A stretch of 64,000 nt of DNA, from NCBI GenBank assembly GCA_037043235.1, contig JAWRVZ010000486.1, positions 1 through 64,000 of the forward strand. The letters run 5' to 3'. This DNA comes from Rhodeus uyekii. Its lineage: Eukaryota; Chordata; Actinopteri; Cypriniformes; Acheilognathidae. Positions 12,701 to 24,071 of the stretch are shown in pieces. The notes below the pieces were generated by a model that was not told where the DNA came from, did no database searches, and saw nothing but the letters and a program-made list of their open reading frames with translations. Position 1 is the stretch's first letter. Each line of letters opens with the position of its first letter. Both the position numbers and the translations under genes were made by a program.

Positions 12701-13631
12701 AAACGCAGTATTATTATGCTGTTCCTAATAATCCTTTAGGTGAGTGTATATCGTTTGGTTATGTGGTGTTCTTGCACATTGAATCACCCTTCAATCTGAA
12801 GTGTGCAATTAATAGATTCTTAGCATATACTGTATATGCTGATAAGGTCAGGTGACGGTTGTTGAAGGAATTACAGAATTGTAGATTCATATTTTGTCTC
12901 TTATAATATGCAGATGGATTATTGGTTTCTTCATCAGAATGAACTTCACATGGTGTTTTAAGCCAGACTTAAAAATGTATGAATTTCGTATATTCAAACC
13001 TTTTAAGTTCAGCGTAAGCGTTTGCGTCGTGTATTTTATGTGTATGAGTGAGGGGAATCCCTAGTGTTATCGAGCAAGAGGAGAGATTTGAAATTTTACA
13101 TTCATGTCATCCCTCTCTCTCTCTCTCTCATAAATATGTTCATGATTAGTGTGTGTGTGTATATATACACTATATTTTATATTATTACTTCTGTGTCACA
13201 TGATCCTTCAGAAATCATTCTAATGATTCGCTGATCAAGAAACATTTTTTTTAATGAACTGTTTCATTTGCAACAGCTGTTTAATTTTTGTTTTGCGGAA
13301 ACTAAAAATATTGTAAAATGTAAGCGAACATTTCTGAGTGATGCAAGTCCTAAGACTGAATCAAATGTATCAACTGTAACAGTAGCAAAATCCTGAAGTA
13401 TAAACAAGAGGATGAGATAAAGTTTACAATTTTGCTTTGTATTGCCAGAGAATTTGTCACAAAAATATTCTCATTATTCAGTCATTTTGCCAGCCCTACC
13501 CAGTACATTTTCTACACATACTTGTGCTCAACACACACACTATCTGGGTTGTCACTCTGGTGCAGTATTTCTCAATGTTTATGAGACTGACAGAAATGTG
13601 GATTTTTCTCGTTTGCCCTTTTCTTCACCCT

Positions 13632-13730
<99 letters not shown>

Positions 13731-16474
13731 AAGAGAGAGAGTGTTCCTTGTGCTGAACTTTTCAGTCTTCTGGGGGCTGTTGTTTCATTTTTGACTCTGC
13801 TGCTGTGACTTGTTTTCTCCCCATCTTTCTTTTTCTCTCTTAATTTCACTCCACCCCCTTTGTGTTCAAATTGAAAGTAAATTTTAATACACACAAAAAC
13901 ATTTTCTGCATATAGATCTGTAATGCTTCTCCGTACGTGTTTTTCTAGCAATCGGCCGCGTGCCGGCAAAGTCGGTGGGTAATCTGACGACGATGAGCGG
14001 GGACGAGGCAGTTCTTCCTCCCGGCTGGACTGTTGATTGGACGATTCGAGGCCGGAAATATTACATCGATCACAACACAAACACAACTCATTGGAGCCAC
14101 CCACTGGAAAGGGAGGGGCTTCCGCCGGGCTGGGAGAGGGTGGAGTCAGCCGAGTTCGGAGTGTATTACGTTGACCACATCAACAAACGCGCCCAGTATA
14201 GACATCCCTGCGCACCCAGGTGAGTGCCGAGATCGTCGACATTCTGGGTGCCCGTCCACACGGAGACGCCATCACTGTATACGTATAAATTTTTTTCGTA
14301 TTGGCGTTTCGTCCACATGGATCCGGCGTTTTGGGAGACTGATTCCGGTATTTTTTGAAACCGGGTCCTAAAGTGGATAAATCTGAAAACGACACCCTTG
14401 CGGTTTCGTGTGTACAGCCAATCCGTATGTTTTGTGAAACGATGATGTCATCACATCACGTGTCGGCTGCGTCACAAGTAACAGCAACAGGTTATGCGCA
14501 TGCTCAAAGTCATCTTCTCTGTGTATAGTGTATATCTGTGGCAGGATTACAGCGCCCCATACTGGTCTGGCATATATACTACACGGTTTTCAGTCGGTTT
14601 TATTTCTTGAGACGACGCCGTGTTTACAGAATTTTTTTTTAGAATAAGGAAAAAAAAAGATTGGATAGGGAATGCACCGGCTTCGTGTGGACGTGGCCTG
14701 TTTGGTGCCATTTTCGTATCTAAAATACACATACTCTGCTCTTACTCCATCTCAGTGTTCCACGTTATGACCAGCCTCCTCCCCCGCCAGTCACCTACCA
14801 GCCCCGCCCACCAGAACGCAACCAGCCCGTACTGGTGCCAGCGAACCCGTATCACACAGCCGAGATCCCAGACTGGCTGCAGGTGTATGCCAGAGCCCCA
14901 CTAAAGTAAGTTTCACAGACAGCAATCTAACACCAAAAAGAAACTTGTCACATACACTCTGTGCTCATCCGTGTACAGCTTCGTTGATGGTAATGGAAGT
15001 GCTTTCATCTTGAAGCGTCATGCCGAATGTGTCCAGTGTAGGCGTGATGTAACCGAAGATTGTTTATGGCTGCCGAGCAACATGGCCACTTGTTCAGTTG
15101 CAACACTCCCATAGACTTCCATAGGAATTGCAACACTGAATAGTTCCAGCATTCAACCCCATTCATGTCAGTGTTTCTCAAGCACACTTCCTGGTAAACT
15201 TGATAAGATTACTTCATTGTTTTGACATTGTAACGCATTAAGGCCAATTCACACTGCACCGACGGATGGCAAAAGACGTTTTGTCGGACCCGTGTCAGAG
15301 TCATTTGGAGCTTGTTTTCAGTTGAACGTGATGAATTGAATCTAGAAGGTGTGAGAAGTTGCGTGCTGTGATCTGGTGACTGTCGGCACTGGTCTGCGTC
15401 TGTCGGTGCAGTGGGAAATTGACTTTATTTGACCTCTCTGGAATCTAACTAGTAGTGGTATTTTATGTAGCGCGTTTATCTTTAGATAATAGAGCAGCGC
15501 CATGACCGGTATAAAAGCGAGGCTGTGAGAGATAGACTTGCTGTGTTTTCAATGGCATCTGCTGTAAAAAGCTGTGTAAATATCTGAGATCACTTATAAT
15601 GTTCCACAGCTCGTGTTGTCTGGAGGTTTTTGTCTACTGGAATTTCTTTGGAAAGGTATTTTTGCAGTGTTTCATCGGAGGAACATCCCTGATACACAGT
15701 ACAATCCGCTGAAGAGATACACGTCTATCCCTTTCATTCCCTTTAAAAATCAAAGATGACGCTGCTGTGAATAAGGTCTGTAGATGGATAATGTGAGCAA
15801 CACTTCAGTAGCTACTATAAATAGATTCTAGTTTTCATTTTTAACAGCTTTTAGTCTTTCTGCAATCTCTCTCTCCATGTGGAAGGATGAATGAGTTTCT
15901 ATGAAGACCGCCTATTCAAGGAGTCATTTGTGTAGCCCCTCACTGGATATTTTATATCATAAAGAGTTTCGTTGAATGCAATTTGTCACTTTTTTTTCTT
16001 CTTTTTTTTACACAAATTCATTACATTCATTAATATTCACCTGTTGTGTATGCTTATGTGACTATCATAAAATAACATTAGGATGTGAGTAACCTTTTTA
16101 AAATGTAAATAGAAAACTTGTTTTGATAATGTCTAGAGATTAATTCAAATGCAAAACCTAAAAAATAAGCAATAGGCAGTACTCTTAGCAACTAGAGTTA
16201 ATGTATATTAAAGAGCCATACAGGCATATTGGTTAAACTATGGCATTGCATAAGATTATTTTTTTTTTATTGTCTGGCCACATTTTCAAAGATAACTCTA
16301 ATTTGCCTCTTTGCATTGGAATTTTAAAACTCTGTTTTACTCTGTTTTAACCTTAAATACTACATTAATTGTGATATAAATAGAAAAAAATATCATATGT
16401 CAAATAATCAATGCACATTATACGGCTCTGAACTTGTTGCATCAATATAGAATTCAACTGATGTGCAGTACATG

Positions 16475-16564
<90 letters not shown>

Positions 16565-17440
16565 GTGTGTATATGTATCAGCCATTGAACAATTTGAAGG
16601 AGCTTCAAACATGACTTCAGTCATGTTTATAACATATTTGGGCTTAATGTTACATAATATGCAGTGCTATTTTTGTATTTTCTATATACTATTGTAGTAG
16701 TTATTAATATTTTGAATTGGCATTTTTATTTTAGTTTTAATAATTTTATGTGCTTTTTTCATTATTTGTAAGTTTTCTTTTAATTTCAGTTTTAGCAATT
16801 TGAACACTGCTTAAACCTTTCTAATTTTCATTTACATTTTTCATTTTAGTTAACAATGAAAACTGATCATTAGGATTGATGTCTGACATTTTAATCTTAC
16901 TTAAAGTGTGTCTTGAAAACATGCGTAATGATAAAAGACAAAGACCCTACTGAAAGAAAAAGTCGGACCAAGCTGGTCTGAAGCTGAGACCTATCTGAAA
17001 GTACTGGAAACCCTTCTAAAACTAAGCAAGAGTCCGACTGAATAGGTTCAGAGACCTGCAACCCAGTTTAGGATGGATTAAGTTGTTGTTGTTTTCCAGC
17101 AGGGACATCAGCCAGAAAAAAGTTTTTCATTGATTATTTCCTGGAAGCCACGAGAGGCTGTCGTAAACCTGTCTGGTAAAGCCCAGTGTCGTTAACCTTC
17201 AGTCATATTATTTGTGTTTGTCCCAGGTATGACCACATCCTGAAGTGGGAGCTCTTCCAGTTGATGGATCTGGACACGTATCAGGGGATGTTGAAGCTGC
17301 TCTTCATGAAGGAGTTGGAGTGCATAGTTAAATCCTATGAAGCATATCGACAAGCACTGCTCACCGAACTTGACACACGCAAACAGCGGCAGCAGTGGTA
17401 TGCCCAACAGCCTGCCAAAAACTTCCCTCCGAACGTGTGA
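6847..17440 (+). CDS. sav1: Salvador homolog 1 (WW and SARAH domain Hippo scaffold), complete
   Basis: Five coding exons join cleanly: 6847-6940, 7921-8379, 13949-14219, 14756-14905 and 17227-17440, 1188 nt encoding 395 residues (human about 383). The start MLSRKKSKNEASKPAEVQGK matches the vertebrate family almost residue for residue, fixing the ATG. Residues 32-184 are a low-complexity linker. WW1 is at about 206-238 (W211, W233). WW2 is at about 241-272, where the second Trp is replaced by Tyr268, as in known vertebrate SAV1. The SARAH helix domain spans about 326-385 (YDHILKWELFQLMDLDTYQG...). Salvador binds MST1/2 through SARAH and promotes LATS phosphorylation in Hippo signalling, in the cytoplasm. 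All splice sites are GT-AG. Intron 2 (8380-13948) is full of transposons. AATAAA at 18220-18225 is the likely 3' end signal. Confidence 0.97.
7708..7862 (+). repeat. tRNA-derived SINE, copy 2, in sav1 intron 1
   Basis: It has the same head (ttcctgtagctcaaacagta) and tail (tttggataaaagcatctgcc) as the copy at 4960. It ends about 58 bases upstream of sav1 exon 2, so the SINE-derived tail abuts the branch-point region of that acceptor. Confidence 0.8.
8688..8714. repeat. (TA)n microsatellite
   Basis: An uninterrupted TA dinucleotide run in sav1 intron 2. The intron from 8380 to 9070 otherwise shows no recognisable element. Confidence 0.9.
9069..9124. repeat. (TA)n(TG)n...(AC)n compound microsatellite
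   Basis: TA, TG and AC runs follow one another and form a near-palindrome immediately upstream of the element starting at 9139. Confidence 0.9.
9139..9632. mobile_element. CAGTAATACC DNA element, right-truncated copy
   Basis: It begins after TA (9137-9138) with CAGTAATACCTCTGTTTACG and matches the first 490 bases of the element at 39532, including 'aaatcactcta', 'gatctcatataaata' and 'gaaggagacgagaggagggt'. The right end is missing and passes into a GT/TA microsatellite at 9633-9715. Terminal CAGT and TA flanks suggest the Tc1/mariner superfamily, Tigger-like. No ORF is kept. Confidence 0.65.
9633..9733. repeat. (GT)n(TA)n(AC)n compound microsatellite
   Basis: Alternating GT, TATG and AC runs. 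The apparent ORFs crossing it are repeat artefacts. Confidence 0.9.
9745..10201. mobile_element. Short hAT element with 8-bp target duplication
   Basis: The terminal inverted repeats are CAGGGGTTTTCAAAGT at the left and ACTTTGAAAACCTCTG at the right. The flanks are perfect direct copies of CCTTAGTG (9737-9744 and 10202-10209), diagnostic of hAT transposition. The 457-bp interior is AT-rich with a G-run at about 10126-10144 and no transposase. A segment starting tagagttgagccgg near 9841 looks like a further element inserted into it. Confidence 0.8.
10496..11172. mobile_element. TA-flanked MITE with reiterated CCGCA-type end motifs, copy 1
   Basis: The inverted ends are CCGTATTTTCCCGCATATA and its complement around 11154-11172, with TA on both sides (10494-10495 and 11173-11174). 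Both ends contain several copies of a motif of the form ATAATCCGCACC or ATATCCCGCACC. The interior has no intact gene. TA duplication suggests the Tc1/mariner superfamily; the exact family is not asserted. A related copy is at 37109-37723. Confidence 0.7.
12100..12288 (-). mobile_element. hAT-like MITE fragment inside the Tc1 relic
   Basis: Read on the minus strand it begins CAGTGGTCGCCAACCCATCG at 12288, a typical hAT terminus, followed by palindromic repeats of the form GATCGCGATCGACCGGT. The other terminus was not identified with certainty. It directly abuts the target duplication of the element at 12297. Confidence 0.5.
12297..12571. mobile_element. 275-bp hAT MITE with 8-bp target duplication
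   Basis: The ends are inverted: ATAGGTGTCAAACTC at the left and GAATTTGACACCCCTA at the right. They are flanked by direct copies of CAATAGAG (12289-12296 and 12572-12579). The duplicated octamer belongs to the host Tc1 transposase sequence, so this is a nested insertion. Confidence 0.75.
13192..13260 (+). repeat. Fragment of a recurrent fish intron repeat
   Basis: The sequence tcacatgatccttcagaaat recurs with small changes in several other introns of the window (21840-21960 reversed, 27440-27600 reversed, 50880-51060, 55840-55990, 57250-57500). This copy is short. Confidence 0.55.
13634..13741. repeat. (GT)n then (GA)n microsatellite in sav1 intron 2
   Basis: About 86 bases of GT followed by a GA-rich run. 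The long ORFs across it on both strands are artefacts of the repeat. Confidence 0.95.
14243..14702. mobile_element. MITE with CGTCCACACGG-type inverted ends in sav1 intron 3
   Basis: The left end carries cccgtccacacggagacg and the right end the imperfect inverse cgtgtggacgtgg (about 14685-14697). The interior has CpG-rich motifs and an A/T-rich run near 14630-14660. It fills nearly the whole 536-bp intron and ends about 55 bases before the exon 4 acceptor. No transposase is present. Confidence 0.6.
15239..15425. mobile_element. Small MITE in sav1 intron 4
   Basis: Inverted ends ccaattcacactgcaccgac (about 15243-15262) and gtcggtgcagtgggaaattg (about 15402-15421), about 180 bp in total, no coding capacity. 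Confidence 0.55.
15430..16470. other. sav1 intron 4 sequence without recognised features
   Basis: AT-rich unique-looking sequence. I see no exon, RNA gene or named repeat here; the same holds for 16570-17220 after the microsatellite. Confidence 0.5.
16478..16562. repeat. (CA)n(TA)n microsatellite in sav1 intron 4
   Basis: A CA run passes into about 56 bases of TA. ORFs across it are spurious. Confidence 0.95.
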
Positions 17441-17592
17441 GACGAACCCAAACTCCAGCGTTATCAGTGCCTTAGACTCTCATGTACTTCCTCAGACAGC
17501 TCCAAATATAAACGCCCAAAGAGAGACGCCACACAAAGCATGTTGGAAACTCAATACTATTACTCTTATATAGATCACCAGCCATTATACGG

Positions 17593-17627
<35 letters not shown>

Positions 17628-18245
17628 GAGTCTGTGCTTTGGTTTTGACTGTGTGTTGTGAATGTGTTTGTGCATGTCAGGACTTCTCCTTTATGGCATT
17701 GTCTGTATGGACAATCATAACTATCAGTTCTCAATGTTTTATGTGTTATCAGACTCTCAGACTTAATGCTAGTTTTGCTTTTGGGATGAATCTCATTTAA
17801 AAATGCATTCGGTTCACATTTTACCCCAAACTTTAAAAGAAAATGAATGTATAGTTTGTAAAGAAAATTAAGCTGGTTAATAACATCATAAATGAAAGGT
17901 TTGTGCCATTTATAAATGGTAAAAAAAAAAGCATTACTATAATGAGAGATCTTCATGGTGCTTCATTTTCTGTAAGTACAACATATATTCTTTTTTGTGA
18001 CTTTTGGGGTGAAATATTACATTTCTGTGAGGTTTATCCTTTAATATTGGGGTGGATTCTTTTTTAAGGAATTGGCTTTTATATTTAAAGATGAAACGTA
18101 CAAGCTGAATCGTCGCCACTTTTGATGAAAGTGTGGCATTTGGGTTTTTTCAAGAGGTTATTGCCTGTACTCTTCAGTTATAATGATGTTTGTTAAAACT
18201 GTTTTGAGCATCAACACTAAATAAACCAGGATCGTGTATTGTGCA
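17441..18245 (+). promoter_or_regulatory. sav1: sav1 3' UTR
   Basis: It follows the sav1 stop codon, contains a (TG)n tract at about 17594-17624, and ends at AATAAA (18220-18225) followed by GT-rich sequence, giving a UTR of about 800 nt. The spacer 18246-19070 before the atl1 3' end shows no gene. Confidence 0.7.
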
Positions 18246-19072
18246 TTTGTTCCAGAGGATGCTCATGAAGTTCAGACTGGAAAAATACTTCTCACCTCTG
18301 TTCAAAGTTACGCTTTTTACCTCTGTCCGTATTCATTTAGACTGAAGTAGTGGAATACCTAATTTTCTGTTTTAATCCTTAATATTAAAAGTCCTTTTAC
18401 TCCTCATGGCTAAAGACAGCCACATTTTGGGGAAAAAAGCCTACAAAAAATGTCCTCCATCAATCAGGATTTATAAAGGCTGATGTGGAATTATTCTTTT
18501 GCGTTCGACAACTGAAGAGCGTACAAACGTTTAAGTAATCCAATATAATGTTTATTGCAATTTAAATTATATTAATGTCCGATATGAATTAATATATTTA
18601 AATGAGCAACATATTAACATTCAAGATAAAAACGTCCCTAAACTGAATTTGTTTGCGAATCCCTGGAATTCATAAAGTGTTGTACTTCTGATTTACTGTT
18701 AATGAATATTTGTGGATTGAGTTGATAAACTTACTTTTATGATGAACTACAAGTTATAAAATGATCATTTTGTGCATATGGGCGATTTTATAAATTTAAA
18801 TTTTCGATCTAGGATCGTTCTGCACACATGTTTATAAATGAGGCCTGTAGTCAATACATTTTATCCTAATATGAGCTAACGAAACAATTTATGATAGAAA
18901 TATCAGATTGTCTTGGTGATTTCACGTTGTCAATTTGTCTTTCCCCATTCAAGCAGGCTTTTTTAAAGGTTGTATGCCTTTGAAAATGGTTGAGATTGTC
19001 CCAAACATGACAGGATGCTCGCTATTTGGCCAATGGTAATGACTAGAACTTGTGTTTTTAAACATGTAGTAT

Positions 19073-19407
19073 TTTATTCCCTTATAAATAGCACTGAACT
19101 CAACGTACGACATCCATTACAAAATAAGAACAGACTCCTTTCACGTGAGTGTCAGAGAGAGAAACGGTATTTACAGTGAGAAGATAAACGGTGATTCGGA
19201 TATGGTGAAAGGTGATTTTCGACTGAATCTTTTGGGTCTGGTTGTCCTCGCCGTCTGACTGTGGGCCTGAGCTGTAGGTGCAGGATGTTGCAGTGGTGGG
19301 AGATCGTGGCGATATGTTCCTGTCGAACAGTCCCGTGCCTCTTTCTCTCTCTGACTGTACGCTCCACTGTCACTGTCCACAGTGCATCTGCGTGAAACTG
19401 TATGGGG
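19073..19407 (-). promoter_or_regulatory. atl1: atl1 3' UTR and poly(A) signal
   Basis: On the minus strand AATAAA is read at 19073-19078, about 330 bases past the atl1 stop. Sequence between is open in short frames but unrelated to any family I recognise. atl1 and sav1 are therefore tail to tail about 0.8 kb apart. Confidence 0.6.
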
Positions 19408-20139
19408 TCAGTTTTGTTTCTTGTCCTGCTCAGGAGGTTGACCGGTCTGGTGTCCAGGGAAGGCGTGATTATACAACTGCCTGTGGTTTGCCGCTACACT
19501 GTACAGCTTATACAGAGCCTGAGGGAGATGGGAAGGACGGGAAGATACAGCAGGTTAATGTGAGATGACTCTTTCGGTTTGTACGATGTTGTGGGATTGT
19601 GATTGTCTAAGCAGACAGATGTGTATGTGCAAATACAGTAACTCCTCCTCTTACCTCATTTGTGCTTCCCTAAAACAAAGAGATGAGGAAAGCAGTTAAC
19701 AAATTTAGGTTTAAAAAAAAATGTGATGACAGAATATATATTCATTTAGCCAAGTAAAAAATAATTTGCTTTTAACATCAATATACAGTATTGCATAAGC
19801 ATAATAAAATAAATATATATTTTTTTTGTTTTAACAAATGTGTGCGTGTGTGTGTGTATATATATATACACACACACAAACACACTTGTTAAAACTATAT
19901 ATATATATATATATATTTTTTTTTTTATATACATTTGCACTTTTATTTATTTATATATATATATACACATACATACACTTATTAAAACAGAAAATATACA
20001 TATTTATATATCATAATATATATATTTATTTTAATATGCATATGAACTTTTTTATTAATGCAGTTATTTTATTATAAACGCTACTAAGATTATTTTAAGA
20101 AATTGATCAAGAGTGAGTAAATACATTTGTAATGTACTA

Positions 20140-20188
<49 letters not shown>

Positions 20189-23100
20189 TGAGGAAAATAA
20201 GTATTTGAACACCCTGCTATTTTGCAAGTTCTCCCACTTAGAAATAATGGAGGGGTCTGAAATTATCATCGTAGGTGCATGTCCACTATGAGAGACATAA
20301 TCTAAAAAAAAATATCCAGAAATCACAATGTATGATTTTTTAACTATTTATTTGTATGATATAGCTGCAAATAAGTATTTGAACACTTGAGAAAATCAAT
20401 GTTAACATTTAGTACGGTACTCTTTGTTTGCAATTACAGAGGTCAAATATTTCCTGTAGTTTTTCACCAGGTCTGCACACACTGCAGGAGTGAATTTTTG
20501 CCCACTCCTCCACACAGATCTTCTCTGGATCAGTCAGGTTTCTGGCCTGTCGGAGTTTGAGCTGTATCCAAAGATTCTCTATTGTGTTTAGGTCTGGACA
20601 CTGGCTAGGCCACGCCAGAACCTTGATATGCTTCTTACACAGCCACTCTTTGGTTATCCTAGCTGTGTGCTTCGGGTCATTGTCATGTTGGAAGACTCAG
20701 CCTCGACCCATCTCCAATGCTCTAACTGAGGGAAGGAGGTTGTTCCCCAAAATCTCGCAATACATGGCCCCAGTCATCCTCTCCTTAATACAGTGCAGTC
20801 GCCCTGTCCCATGTGCAGAAAAATACCCCAAAGCATGATGCCACCACCCCCATGCTTCACAGTAGGGATGGTGTTCTTGGGATGGTACTCATCATTCTTA
20901 TTCCTCCAAACACATTTAGTGGAACTATGACCAAAAAGTTCTGTTTTGGTCTCATCTGACCACACGACTTTCTCCCATGACTCCTCTGGATCATCCAAAT
21001 GGTCATTGGCATACTTAAGACGGGCCTGGACATGTGCTGGTTTAAGCAGGGGAACCTTCCGTGCCATGCATGATTTCAAACCATGACGTCTTAGTGCATT
21101 ACCAAGAGTAACCTTGGAAACGGTGGCCCAGCTCTTTTCAGATCATTGATCAGCTCCTCCGGTGTAGTTCTGGGCTGATTTTTAACCTTTTTTAGGATCC
21201 CACAAGGTGAGATCTTGCATAGAGCCCCAGCCCGAGGGAGATTGACAGTCATGTTTAGCTTCTTCCATTTTCCAATGATTGCTCCAACAGTGGACCTTTT
21301 TTCACCAAGCTGCTTGGCAATTTCCCCATAGCCCTTTCCAGCCTTGTGGAGATGTACAATTTTGCCTCTAGTGTTTTTGGACAGCTCTTTGGTCTTGGCC
21401 ATGTTAGTAGTCGTATTCTTACTGATTGTATGGGGTGGACAGGGGTCTTTATGCAGCTTACGACCTCAAACAGGTATATCTAATTTAGGATAATAAATGG
21501 AGTGGAGGTGGACAGTCAGGTGTTCAAATACTTATTTGCAGCTGTATAATACAAATAAATAGTTAAAAAATCATACATTGTGATTTCTGGATATTTATTT
21601 TAGATTATGTCTCTGACAGTGGACATGCACCTACGATGATAATTTCAGACCCCTCCATGATTTCTAAGTGGGAGAACTTGCAAAATAGCAGGGTGTTCAA
21701 ATACTTATTTTCCTCACTGTATATAGAATATTTTATATTAAATGCTGTTATTTTGTTACTTTCTATTCATCCAATAATGAAGAGAAAAAAAGGTTAATCA
21801 CCTCAACTATTTTCAACATTAATAATAAGTGTATTAATTACAAGAAATGTTTCTTAAGCAGCAAATCAACATAGTAAAATGATTTCTGAAGGACTGGATT
21901 ATTGCTGAAAATTCAGCTGTGCTATCACAGGTTTGAATAACATTTTATATTCAAATAGAAAACAATTATTTCAGCCTTGTTGAACATAGAGACATGCAGA
22001 AAAAAAACTTTCTAATCCGGTATAATGGTATACAAATCATATATATATAAAAAAAAAACAGTATCAAAATACATTAAACTGCATACAAACTAGGGTATAA
22101 CTGCAGTATACTGCACTAATTATAAACTGCATGCAAGGTCTACTAGTGTCATACTGGTTGTTGGCCATAATCATATTTGTTTGCGCTGTACCTGATCCCA
22201 CAGCGCTCCGGCCACCTGGTCAATGACTGCGCCCAGTTCTCTGTATTCTCCTGAGTAGCGGATGTATGCCCAGGTGCACAGAGTGATGAGGGCGAAGCCC
22301 AGCACCATGTTGCAGACGCTTGCGATGACGTCCACGCCCACGAAGCCCGTGATCCCCGCGGCCACATACATCACAAAGATCACCACGAACAGCGTTGCCG
22401 GAGTGCGTGCCGCGTGGAAGATATTCTTGGAGTCGTTGTGTTTGATGTACTGCACGAACAACTCGTCGATCTCCGTCTCCAGCTGCAGCAGGTAACGCCG
22501 GCTGAACTCCTCCCCGCCCATTTTCTTCACACTGCGAAACAACGCCAACGACTCCTCTCGGATGTCCAAGTGACGCGCCTGTAGCTCGCTTGGGGCGAGG
22601 AAAGGCCGATCTCCTCCGCTCACCTGGTGGCGTAAGACACGTGATGAAGACGAGTCACACTAGCGTGACAAGAAAGCAGCTGTCAATATCACACTCACCA
22701 CCTCCATCTTCCGGTTGTATAGATCTTTAGCTGCAGCCACTGCGGCCAGATTATTGGCTTCTGCTGTGGCCTGCGCACACAAACACAGCCTAACACTGAG
22801 CTAATAGCTCTCGGTGAATTGACTGCATGTGAGGCTGTGGAAAGTTACGAGGTTGTACCTGTAACATGGATTTTGGATGTGGCAGCTCCTCTCCCTGGTA
22901 AATCTTGATGTATGCCTGAAACCATAAACAGCTGCTCAGTTCACTCCGAGAAATCCAAAGATCGAATTATACTGTGACAGTTATAAAATGCATAACATTT
23001 TTATATAATATTTATTTCTATATTAAAATGCATGATATATTGGTGTCTTATCTGCTATTTTTTTAACATACTCATTTCCTTTATTTTTACATCATCTAAC

Positions 23101-24008
23101 AGACGCTTTTAGACCATTTTAAAACGAATAAACTTTTTTATATTTTTACCTTAATTTAAAGAAATGTAGCACTCTGACAGACTTTTAATGTCATTGAATG
23201 TGTTATGAGCTAATATAGCTTCCCAAACAGTAGAAGCGTGGTGCTTGCAACGCCAAGGTCATGGGTCGATTCCCAGGGAAAGCAAGAATAATTAGAATGT
23301 CAATGTGTTTCTGGAATGCAATGGAAGTTACTTTGCATTAATGCATTAATGTTGGTTAATTTATTTATCATTTCATGTAATAGTAAAGGTTGCACCTCTA
23401 TCAAAACTCTCACCTTGAAGTATTCCAGGAGTCCACGACAGGTGATGTTGCTTCCATTGATCTCTTTCACATCCAGGTTTTTGGGGCGTAGTAACGAAGG
23501 AACAAGGACTTTGAGATTGTTGATAAACTCTTGATCGATTTCTGAAACACATGATTGGAAATGAGTAGATCACTCACAAATTCTAGGCCATTTCTGAATA
23601 CAATTTATGTGATAGAAATCATAGTTGGTAACAATCTATTAAACTACATATTTTAGGTAATATAATCAGGATAGTTTTTGATTACATTTAGATTGCTTAA
23701 TATAAAGATACTTAATTAAATCATTAAAAAATATATACATTTAAAAAAATACATAATTTGAAAGTAAAAACATCCAAAAAAAGCTCTGTTTTGAGTTAAA
23801 TATATGAGCGTCACAGCAAAGGGTCTGAATACTTAGGATCATGTGATATTTCAGTTTTTCCTTTTTAATAAATCTGCAAAAATGTCAACAATTCTGTCAA
23901 TATGGGGTACATTAATGAGGGGGGGGGGATAACTTCAATGATTTTAGCAAATGGCTGCAATATAACAAAGAGTGAAAAATATAAGGGGGTCTGAATACTT
24001 TCCGTACC

Positions 24009-24071
<63 letters not shown>

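Larger units (their letters stand above)
11512..12748 (+). mobile_element. Degenerate Tc1-like transposon with nested insertions
   Basis: The left end CACTCACCTAAAG (about 11513) and right end CTTTAGGTGAGTG (about 12737-12748) are inverted repeats. Plus-strand transposase pieces are readable: a paired-type DNA-binding N-terminus near 11655-11800 (MGKRGDLSNFERGMVVGARR), LWSDESRF near 11812, VMVWG near 11937, the equivalent of IEH near 12580, and the C-terminal stretch 12590-12700. The central part between DNA-binding and catalytic regions is deleted at about 11805, and two foreign segments interrupt 12100-12571. It cannot encode active transposase. Confidence 0.8.

Noticed and set aside
13625..14104. 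A 159-residue minus-strand ORF over the (GT)n tract and sav1 exon 3
   Set aside because: It consists largely of Thr-His repeats from the microsatellite and lies antisense to the genuine WW-domain exon.
22262..22495. Plus-strand ORF of 77 residues
   Set aside because: It is antisense to the atl1 transmembrane-hairpin exon.
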